A stretch of 37,454 bases of DNA from Actinomycetota bacterium (GTDB lineage: Bacteria > Actinomycetota > Acidimicrobiia > IMCC26256 > PALSA-610): contig SXHN01000030.1 in assembly GCA_005773635.1 (NCBI GenBank), forward strand, positions 1 to 37,454. The letters run 5' to 3'. The notes beneath the pieces were generated by a model, which made no database searches, had not been told where the DNA came from, and saw only the letters and a program-made list of their open reading frames with translations. The stretch's first letter is position 1. The number at the start of each line of letters is the position of its first letter. The position numbers and the translations under genes are program-made. Shown piece after piece: positions 15,405 through 22,022 of this stretch.

Positions 15405-16195
15405 AACCGCGGGACGCGGGGATCTTGACGATTGTGATCGGCGTGCTCGCGTTGCAAGTGAGCGCGTCGAACGCGATTCTCAAGTATCTGCGGCCTTCGA
15501 TGCGACCCTACTTGTTGTCGACCGCCGTGTTGCTTATCGCTGCGGGCGTTGTGAGTCTGCTGACGTTGCGTGCGAAAGTACGTGGTGATGCTGCGGGACC
15601 GGGTGCCGATGAAGATCCAGAGATTGGATCAGCGGAGTTGCATTCTGGAATGCATCATCGACCATCGCGCATGGGGTGGATGCTGTTGCTCCCCGCATTA
15701 ATAGCGGTGGTCGTTGCTCCCGGAACGTTTGGTTCGTGGGGGGCTGGGCGGCACGGCGCGTTGGCGCTTTCGTACCGTCATGACTTCGACTTGGGTAAGT
15801 ATCTCGCCGCGCAACGCCTCGCCGGTTCCCAACCTTCGATGAAGATCAGCGACTTTCTCTGGGCGGCCAGCGACCCAGAGCAGACTGGCGCGCTCGCAAC
15901 GGTCGATGTGGAGATAACTGGTTTCGTGACGCACGTCAGTTCTGACGGCGAGGGGGTGGTGCGGGTGAACCGCTACGTGATGGGGTGCTGTGCGGCCGAT
16001 GCGTCGCCATTGCAAGTGATTGTGCGAGGCAGCGAGTCCCTGGCTGACGACCAATGGGTAAAGATGAAAGTGCGCTACGTACCTGCATGGAATTCCGGGG
16101 CGACTGAACGCGATGAGGTCCCCCGTCCGGTGGTGCAAGCGCGAGGAGTTCGCAAGATCGCAACGCCAGCGCAGCCGTTTGAATATCTGTACTAA
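15401..16195 (+). CDS. TIGR03943/DUF1980-family permease partner protein (YcgQ-like)
   Basis: Starting at GTG 15401 this is a 264-residue protein. Two N-terminal helices (GILTIVIGVLALQVSA; YLLSTAVLLIAAGVVSLLT) are followed by a His-containing loop (LHSGMHHRPSR), a third helix (MLLLPALIAVVVAPG) and a soluble domain. The soluble part has the family motif VTGFVTHV, then RYVMGCCAADASPLQVIV, which includes an adjacent cysteine pair, and ends in YVPAWNSGATE. The family is always found with a YraQ-type permease, as here. The function is not established. The start codon overlaps the permease stop, so translation is coupled. Confidence 0.82.
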   Translation: MKPRDAGILTIVIGVLALQVSASNAILKYLRPSMRPYLLSTAVLLIAAGVVSLLTLRAKVRGDAAGPGADEDPEIGSAELHSGMHHRPSRMGWMLLLPALIAVVVAPGTFGSWGAGRHGALALSYRHDFDLGKYLAAQRLAGSQPSMKISDFLWAASDPEQTGALATVDVEITGFVTHVSSDGEGVVRVNRYVMGCCAADASPLQVIVRGSESLADDQWVKMKVRYVPAWNSGATERDEVPRPVVQARGVRKIATPAQPFEYLY

Positions 16196-16243
16196 TTGTT
16201 CAAAGGTAGGGGCAGCGATGGTGAATCATGATCATCGAGCCAA

Positions 16244-16696
16244 CTACTTGGCGGCGCGACATTTTGCGCAGATTCCTTCGAGATCGAAGCGATGGTTGTG
16301 TACTTGGAATCCCATGGTCGAGGTGACGTCGGCGACTGCTTGACTCATCGCTTTTTCGAGTCTGGCTGGAGCCTCAAAGTCGGTGACTATTCCACACTCG
16401 ACGCAAACGAGGTGGTGGTGATGATGGTCGGTAAGTGCCTCGGCAAGTTCGTAGCGCAGTGAGTCGTCCCATCCCACGACGCGTGCCACCACGCCAGATG
16501 ATTCGAGCACCACAAGGTTGCGGTACACCGACGACAGCACTAACCCGTGCTTCTTTCCGCGTTCGGCAATTTCGTTAGTGGTGAGCGGGCGATCCGCACC
16601 ATCCAAGACCCTCACGACCGCTTGGCGTCCTGTGGAATAGCGATGCCCGGCGTCGGTGACTCGTTGGCCTGCAGCGACGATCGTGGTCGACTTCAT
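16244..16696 (-). CDS. zur: Fur-family zinc uptake regulator Zur
   Basis: This 150-residue repressor has an N-terminal winged helix (TGRQAVVRVLDGADRPLTTN, SSVYRNLVVLESSGVVARV) and a C-terminal metal domain: the histidine cluster HHHHHLVCVECG, then HRFDLEGICAKC, giving two CxxC structural zinc sites. It is called Zur rather than Fur because it is divergent from znuA and an operator overlaps the znuA promoter. With zinc bound it would repress znuACB. The ATG at 16696 is preferred to longer frames; TAACCT (16704-16709) sits 7 nt upstream, so this gene also looks leaderless. It converges with the TIGR03943 gene. Confidence 0.9.
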   Translation of the reverse strand: MKSTTIVAAGQRVTDAGHRYSTGRQAVVRVLDGADRPLTTNEIAERGKKHGLVLSSVYRNLVVLESSGVVARVVGWDDSLRYELAEALTDHHHHHLVCVECGIVTDFEAPARLEKAMSQAVADVTSTMGFQVHNHRFDLEGICAKCRAAK

Positions 16697-16760
16697 TTTT
16701 GGGAGGTTAGGCGACCTCGGAAATGGGAGTCGATCTCGATAATTTGCAAAATGCTTTTGG

Positions 16761-16773
16761 TAATGATTATTAT
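16761..16773 (+). promoter_or_regulatory. Zur-type operator over the leaderless znuA promoter
   Basis: The 9-bp palindrome TAATGATTA (16761-16769), extending as imperfect TAATGATTATTA, overlaps the -10 box TATTAT (16768-16773). The box is 6 nt (TTTCGG) from the znuA ATG at 16780. A zinc-loaded Zur here would block polymerase directly. AT-rich TAAT/ATTA cores are typical of Zur/Fur-superfamily sites. Confidence 0.6.
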
Positions 16774-16779
16774 TTTCGG

Positions 16780-17793
16780 ATGATGAATTTGGCCTTCGTT
16801 CGTTCCGGAGTCCATCGAGTTGCGGTTGGTGTGCTGGCCGGTACGCTCGCTGCATGCGGGAGTTCCAAGCCATCGCCCAGCGCTTCGGACTCGAGTCGGC
16901 GCTTGAGCGTGGTGGTGACCACTTCGCAACTGAAGGATTTCGCGACCGTGATCGGCGGTCCGAACGTGACGGTCTACAGCCTTCTCAAGCCCAACGTGGA
17001 TGCTCACGACTTTGAACCTTCTCCCGCTGATATCGATGCGATCGCGCAAGCTGATGTCGTCGTGAAAAATGGTGTGGGTCTCGAATCGTGGTTCGATGAT
17101 GTGCTGAAGTCGGCTGATCCCAAAGGTGTGGTGGTCGACGCGAGCGCTGGCGTTGCGACGCGCAAAGGCGGCGCCCACGACGAACATGGTGACGAACATG
17201 CCAAGGAAGGTGGTGGTGAACATGGCGAGGAAGGTGGTGGTGAACATGGCGAGGAAGGTTCCCAAGATCCACACATCTGGTTCGATCCTCGTAACGTCAA
17301 AGTGATGGTGCGCAATATCAGCGAAGCGTTCGCGGCCGCAGATGATGCGCATGCGTCTGGGTACGCAGAGCGCGAAAGGGCGTACGCCAAGGAACTCGAT
17401 ATTCTCGACACCGAGATCGCCGCCAAAATCAGTGCATTGGATAACAAGAAGTTGATCACGAACCACGATGCATTCGGCTACTACGTCGACCGGTATGGCT
17501 TGGAGTTTGTCGGCTCGGTGATACCGAGCTTCGATACCAGCGCCGAGATTTCCGCGTCAGCGCTCGCGCAGCTCGTGAGTGACGTGAAATCACAAGAAGT
17601 CAAGGCGATTTTCGCAGAGACTTCGCTTCCTGCGAAGGCTGCAGCGGCCCTCGCCGAAGAAGCTGGTGTGCAGGTCGTAGCAGGCGATGATGCGCTCTAT
17701 GGCGACGCGCTCGGCCCGGAAGGTTCTGCTGGCGCCAACTATCTTGCAATGATGCGACATAACACCGACACGATTGTTGCCAATCTCACATGA
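16780..17793 (+). CDS. znuA: Zinc ABC transporter substrate-binding lipoprotein
   Basis: This 337-residue cluster A-I binding protein is lipid-anchored; the lipobox is GTLAAC (Cys about residue 25). Metal ligands are visible in the expected order: His in LLKPNVDAHDFEPSP, His in SQDPHIWFDPRNV, His in LITNHDAFGYYV and Asp in VVAGDDALYGDAL. Between the first and second ligands is a His/Glu/Gly-rich loop of about 35 residues (HDEHGDEHAKEGGGEHGEEG), which in ZnuA proteins collects zinc. It starts the znu operon and its stop overlaps znuC by ATGA. The start is ATG 16780 (leaderless) or the adjacent ATG 16783. Confidence 0.93.
   Translation: MMNLAFVRSGVHRVAVGVLAGTLAACGSSKPSPSASDSSRRLSVVVTTSQLKDFATVIGGPNVTVYSLLKPNVDAHDFEPSPADIDAIAQADVVVKNGVGLESWFDDVLKSADPKGVVVDASAGVATRKGGAHDEHGDEHAKEGGGEHGEEGGGEHGEEGSQDPHIWFDPRNVKVMVRNISEAFAAADDAHASGYAERERAYAKELDILDTEIAAKISALDNKKLITNHDAFGYYVDRYGLEFVGSVIPSFDTSAEISASALAQLVSDVKSQEVKAIFAETSLPAKAAAALAEEAGVQVVAGDDALYGDALGPEGSAGANYLAMMRHNTDTIVANLT
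17206..17259 (+). repeat. 24-nt tandem repeat encoding the znuA His-rich loop
   Basis: Two perfect 24-nt copies (17206-17229 and 17230-17253) are followed by a 6-nt partial copy. Each unit encodes EGGGEHGE. Perfect identity at the DNA level points to recent duplication and possible copy-number variation of the zinc-collecting loop. Confidence 0.9.
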
Positions 17794-18554
17794 GCCCGCT
17801 CAGCGCGCTTCGCATCGACGACCTCGCGGTGGCGTTCGATGATGAAATCGTGCTGGATGGCGTTACGGGCACAGTGGCTCCCGGCGAGTCGTTGGCTCTC
17901 ATCGGCCCGAATGGTGCTGGCAAATCGACGTTAATCCGTGCAATTCTTGGTTTGGTTGAGCCGGTGCGAGGATCATTGACCGTGCTGGGCGTTGCACCCG
18001 CCGAGGCGCGGTTGGATGTTGCCTATGTGCCGCAATCGGACGTGCTCGACTCTGAGTTTCCGATCAGCGTGGCGCAGGTGGTGTTGATGGGGCGATACCG
18101 CCGCATCGGGTGGCTGCGGCGACCGCAAAGTAGTGACCGCGCAACAGCGATGGCGGCGCTCGAGCAGGTCGGTCTTGCTAGTCGAGCAAGTGACCGTTTC
18201 GGAGTGCTCAGCGGAGGCCAACGGCAACGTGTCCTGATTGCCCGAGCGATTGCACAGCAGGCGAAGCTGCTCTTGCTCGATGAGCCATTCAACGGTGTCG
18301 ATTCCACAACGCAAGAACTCATTGTGGAGGTGCTCGCGCAGCTCCGAGCCGACGGAGTCGCGATCGTGATGGCAACGCATGATCTTTCTGTCGCGCATCT
18401 CGCTTGTAGCGATGCATGTCTGTTGAATCGTCACCAGATCGCGTTCGGTCCAATTGTTGATGCGCTGACGGCCGAGACGCTACAGGTGACCTACGGTGGC
18501 CACGCGGTTGAGCTTGCCGGTGGGAGCACCATTGTGTTGCCCCACGGGCACTGA
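17790..18554 (+). CDS. znuC: Zinc ABC transporter ATP-binding protein
   Basis: This 254-residue ATPase has Walker A IGPNGAGKSTLIRAI, Q-loop VAYVPQSDVLD, signature LSGGQRQRVLIARAI, Walker B KLLLLDEPF and switch His in VMATHDLSV. The sequence ISVAQVVLMGRYRRIGWLRR is typical of manganese/zinc importers of the ZnuC/MntB group. It overlaps znuA by four bases and precedes the first permease by 2 nt. It would power both permeases in the operon. Confidence 0.93.
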   Translation: MSPLSALRIDDLAVAFDDEIVLDGVTGTVAPGESLALIGPNGAGKSTLIRAILGLVEPVRGSLTVLGVAPAEARLDVAYVPQSDVLDSEFPISVAQVVLMGRYRRIGWLRRPQSSDRATAMAALEQVGLASRASDRFGVLSGGQRQRVLIARAIAQQAKLLLLDEPFNGVDSTTQELIVEVLAQLRADGVAIVMATHDLSVAHLACSDACLLNRHQIAFGPIVDALTAETLQVTYGGHAVELAGGSTIVLPHGH

Positions 18555-18556
18555 AA

Positions 18557-19426
18557 ATGCGATTCCTCGTCGACTCGTTTACGGCTCCGTACATGCAACG
18601 GGCGTTGATCCAATTGATGCTGCTCGCGTTGCTGACCGGACCAATCAGTGTGTTTGTACTGCTGCGACGTCGTTCATTTATGGCTGATGCCCTTACCCAT
18701 ACTGTGTTCCCTGGCGTTGCCATCGCATTTTTCGTCGACCAATCACTCATCATTGGGGCAGCGATCGCGGCGTTACTTTCGGTGGTGTTGCTTTCCTTTG
18801 GTCTTCGAGTGCGCCGCGTTGATGGCGACGCCATGCTCATCGTGCTGATCGGTGGATTCTTCTCAGTAGGCGTGGTGATCGTTTCTCGCGGTCGCAGCTT
18901 TGCGTCGGATCTCAACGCCTTGTTGTTTGGCAAAATCCTCGCGGTTGATCGTGCCGATATCGTTGCCACGGTGGTGATTGCGTTGATTGTTTTATTGGCT
19001 GTTTCGGTGCTTGCCAAAGAGTTCATCACCGTGGCCTTCGACGAAAACGCGGCGACCGCGTGGGGCCTGCCAGTCGGTCGTCTTGATCTCGCACTCAATC
19101 TTGTTATCGCGCTCGTGATCGTCGCCTCACTCAAAGCGGTCGGCACGGTGCTGGTCGTAGCGCTGATCATCGTGCCTGCCGCAATCGCGCGAGTGTGCAC
19201 AGAGCGCATCGGTCCAATGATCTGCATTTCGACGTTGGCTGCCGGGATCGGCGGTTGGGTCGGTTTAGCCGCGAGCTATGAGGCGTCCATTCGCTATGAC
19301 GTGCGGCTGGCGCCGGGTGCGACGGTGGTGCTCATACTCACAGTTGGCTTTGGCGCCGCGGCCGCGATCTCAGCCGCGTTTCGCCGCCGGTCACGAGCGG
19401 CTTCGCAACGATTGGCAAACGTATGA
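18557..19426 (+). CDS. znuB: Zinc ABC transporter permease (first copy)
   Basis: This 289-residue ABC-3 permease has about eight helices, beginning YMQRALIQLMLLALLTGPIS. Hallmarks are SFMADALTHTVFPGVAIAFF near residue 40 and LKAVGTVLVVALIIVPAAIA near residue 195, the conserved ABC-3 segment. It ends with a basic tail (RRRSRAASQRLANV). It overlaps the second permease by ATGA, implying both are made together and may form a heterodimer rather than the usual homodimer. Confidence 0.9.
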   Translation: MRFLVDSFTAPYMQRALIQLMLLALLTGPISVFVLLRRRSFMADALTHTVFPGVAIAFFVDQSLIIGAAIAALLSVVLLSFGLRVRRVDGDAMLIVLIGGFFSVGVVIVSRGRSFASDLNALLFGKILAVDRADIVATVVIALIVLLAVSVLAKEFITVAFDENAATAWGLPVGRLDLALNLVIALVIVASLKAVGTVLVVALIIVPAAIARVCTERIGPMICISTLAAGIGGWVGLAASYEASIRYDVRLAPGATVVLILTVGFGAAAAISAAFRRRSRAASQRLANV

Positions 19427-20235
19427 GCAGTCTCTGGAACACGATGACGATGCCGTTCATGCAACGAGCGCTACTTGAAGCCATTCTCGTAGGGGCGCTC
19501 GCTGGAATCGTTGGCGTACATGTCGTGTTGCGACAATTACCCTTTTTCAGTTTGACGATTGCTCACGGAACATTTCCAGGCGTGGTGCTTGCAGAAATCG
19601 CGGGCATCAGCCTGTTTCTCGGTGGTGTTGGTGCGGCTGTAGTTATCACCATCGTCGTGTTCGCGGCCGGACGTGACAGACGCTTTGATACGAGCGTCGT
19701 CACTGGGATCGCGCTGTCTGCCACGTTCGCGCTCGGGGTGTTGCTGTTGTCGACCCGCGATGGAAGTGCAAAGAATCTGAGCGCTTTTCTGGTGGGGTCG
19801 ATCCTGACGGTTGATCGGTCTGATGTGTGGGTGACTGCGATCGTAGGCATCGGGATTCTCGGCGTGCTTGGCGCCTTGCACAAAGAGTTCGTCTTCGGTG
19901 CGTTCGATCCTGGGGGTGCGAAGGCGGCCGGATACCCGCGACGGCTGGACCTATTGCTGATGTTGCTCGTTGCTATGACTGTGGTTGTTTCGTTGCCGGT
20001 GGTCGGAACGATTTTGGCCGTCACTCTGATCGCTGTACCTGCGCTCACCGCCCGCTTATGGGCCGATCGCATTGCAACGACAGCGCTGTTGGCGGCGATC
20101 TTTGGAGCAGGCGCGGGCGTTGTCGGGCTTACCGCGTCCGCGCAGTGGAATGTGGCGGCGGGTGGGGCCATTGCCGTTGCTGCCACTGGTTTTTTTGGGA
20201 TATCTTTGCTGATCGCACCGCACCGCACCACTTGA
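19423..20235 (+). CDS. Zinc ABC transporter permease (second copy)
   Basis: This 270-residue ABC-3 permease is paralogous to the preceding gene: FMQRALLEAILVGALAGIVG matches its N-terminus, PFFSLTIAHGTFPGVVLAEI the second motif, and LPVVGTILAVTLIAVPALTA the conserved late segment. It retains all eight helices. Divergence from the first copy suggests an old duplication and a heterodimeric channel. The stop is 12 nt before the xylanase start. Confidence 0.9.
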   Translation: MSSLWNTMTMPFMQRALLEAILVGALAGIVGVHVVLRQLPFFSLTIAHGTFPGVVLAEIAGISLFLGGVGAAVVITIVVFAAGRDRRFDTSVVTGIALSATFALGVLLLSTRDGSAKNLSAFLVGSILTVDRSDVWVTAIVGIGILGVLGALHKEFVFGAFDPGGAKAAGYPRRLDLLLMLLVAMTVVVSLPVVGTILAVTLIAVPALTARLWADRIATTALLAAIFGAGAGVVGLTASAQWNVAAGGAIAVAATGFFGISLLIAPHRTT

Positions 20236-20247
20236 ACGAACGTTCAT

Positions 20248-21999
20248 ATGTACAGACGACTCGTCACATTGACCGCGATTTTGATGACTGCAGCCGCTAC
20301 TTCGTGGTCAGCGCTGCCCGCTGAGCGCGCATCTGCTGACACCATCCCTGCGATCTCTATTGGTGACGTTGCGGTCTCCGAAGGCACCGAGACAGCGAGG
20401 AAGGTGTCGTTGCCGATTGTGCTTTCGCACCCGAGCGCGTCACCCGTATCGGTGCAGTATCGAATCGCGCCCGAAACTGCATCTGCCGACACCGATTTTG
20501 ATGACCGAGATGGTCGGTTGTTCACGATCCAATTCAACCCCAACGCATCAGGCGTAACGGCAGTTGTTAAGTACGTGAGCGTTACCGTGTTGCCCGACAG
20601 CATCGATGAATCTGACGAGACGTTTCATGTGACGTTGAGCGATCCCCTGGGCGCTACGGTCAATCGAGGAGTCGGCGTCGGGACAATTCGCGACGACGAT
20701 CCGATCGGTCCCGGGTTTCTCGCGACTGTGAGTGATCAATCGATTGTCGAAGGTGATTTGGCAAGTCGGTCCGTGAAGTTTTTAGTATCGCTGTCCCAAC
20801 GCGCTCCCGCGACGGTCAGTCTCTACTACTCGATAGTTGCGCTGAGCGCTACTGCAAACTCAGACGTTGCTGTGACAACAATGCCGAGACGATTGACGTT
20901 TACTCGGGGATCGAGTGGATTCACTCCGATTAGTAAGACGATTTCAGTTTCGGTGAAGGCCGACGATCTGAGTGAGGGCAACGAGACTTTCGCAATTGTG
21001 TTATCGAACCCGAGTGTCGGAGTGCTATTGGCCGACGCCACGGGAATCGGCACGATTGTCGATGATGAACCCATTCGGCGGCCTTTGATGGGTGCTGCGG
21101 TTACGTGGCCGACGCTGTCACTTGATTCCTCGTATGCCGATGTTGCTGGGCGCCGATTCGACATCGTGACTCCAGAAAACGAGATGAAGTGGGACGCAAC
21201 TGAGCCGAGTCGCGGCGTGTACACCTTTGCGCGCAGCGACGCGATCGTGAAGTTTGCGACCGAGCATGGCCAGGCGGTGCATGGTCACGCGTTGGCATGG
21301 CACTCGCAGAACCCAGCATGGCTGACGAACGGAAGCTTCACGCGCTCCGAACTGATATCGATTTTGACTGATCACATCGACACAGTGGCGACACGGTATC
21401 GCGGTGCCGTCACGGTCTGGGATGTTGTCAACGAGCCCATTGGCGATGATGCACTACTGCGACCGAGCGTGTGGTCGCAAGGCATCGGAAGTGACTACTT
21501 GGACATCGCCTTCCACGCAGCCCGCGCTGCCGATCCCACTGCCAAGTTGTATGTCAACGACTACAACATTGAATACGCAGGTCCGAAAGCCGACGCGATG
21601 TACACGTTGGTCGCGGGCATGGTGTCGCGCGGCGTTCCGATTGATGGTGTCGGCTTTCAGACCCACACGTTCCCGGGTTGGACGACCGCGGAGTCACTCG
21701 GGACACAGTTCTCGCGATACACGGCGTTGGGGCTCGATGTTGCTGTAACTGAGCTCGACGTTCGGGTACCCGTTCCCGCTTCGGCAGCCTCGCTCAGTGC
21801 CCAGGCGGCGACGTACCAAAGCGTTGTTGATGCATGCATCGCGGCGATACGTTGCACCGGCATCACCACGTGGGGCTTCACCGACGCCCACTCATGGATT
21901 CCCGCCGTATTCCCAGGCTTTGGCGCCGCCTTGCCATGGGACGCGACGTACCAACCAAAGCCTGCGTACTTCGTGCTGGAGCCGTATCTTCGCAATTAG
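20248..21999 (+). CDS. Secreted Calx-beta / GH10 endo-1,4-beta-xylanase
   Basis: This 583-residue extracellular enzyme has a signal peptide (cleavage about residue 30, ERASA-DT). Two Calx-beta modules follow, about 35-152 (ending VGTIRDDDP) and 155-276 (ending IGTIVDDEP). A GH10 barrel covers about 278-583. GH10 motifs are present: FDIVTPENEMKWDATEPSRG, HGHALAWHSQNPAWL, the acid/base Glu396 in WDVVNEP, GVGFQTHTF, the nucleophile Glu502 in VAVTELDVRVP and late TTWGFTDAHSWIP. It would cut xylan or related beta-glycans. Calx-beta modules bind calcium and act as spacers. It begins 12 nt after the znu operon with no clear Shine-Dalgarno or -10; a GAACGTTC palindrome lies at 20238-20245. Confidence 0.9.
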   Translation: MYRRLVTLTAILMTAAATSWSALPAERASADTIPAISIGDVAVSEGTETARKVSLPIVLSHPSASPVSVQYRIAPETASADTDFDDRDGRLFTIQFNPNASGVTAVVKYVSVTVLPDSIDESDETFHVTLSDPLGATVNRGVGVGTIRDDDPIGPGFLATVSDQSIVEGDLASRSVKFLVSLSQRAPATVSLYYSIVALSATANSDVAVTTMPRRLTFTRGSSGFTPISKTISVSVKADDLSEGNETFAIVLSNPSVGVLLADATGIGTIVDDEPIRRPLMGAAVTWPTLSLDSSYADVAGRRFDIVTPENEMKWDATEPSRGVYTFARSDAIVKFATEHGQAVHGHALAWHSQNPAWLTNGSFTRSELISILTDHIDTVATRYRGAVTVWDVVNEPIGDDALLRPSVWSQGIGSDYLDIAFHAARAADPTAKLYVNDYNIEYAGPKADAMYTLVAGMVSRGVPIDGVGFQTHTFPGWTTAESLGTQFSRYTALGLDVAVTELDVRVPVPASAASLSAQAATYQSVVDACIAAIRCTGITTWGFTDAHSWIPAVFPGFGAALPWDATYQPKPAYFVLEPYLRN

Positions 22000-22022
22000 C
22001 GACTCGGGGTTGGTTCGCTGAT

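Noticed and set aside
20233-20246. TGAACGAACGTTCA near-palindrome just before the xylanase start
   Set aside because: It is only an 8-bp perfect core next to the start codon with no promoter element in the expected place, so it was not called as an operator.
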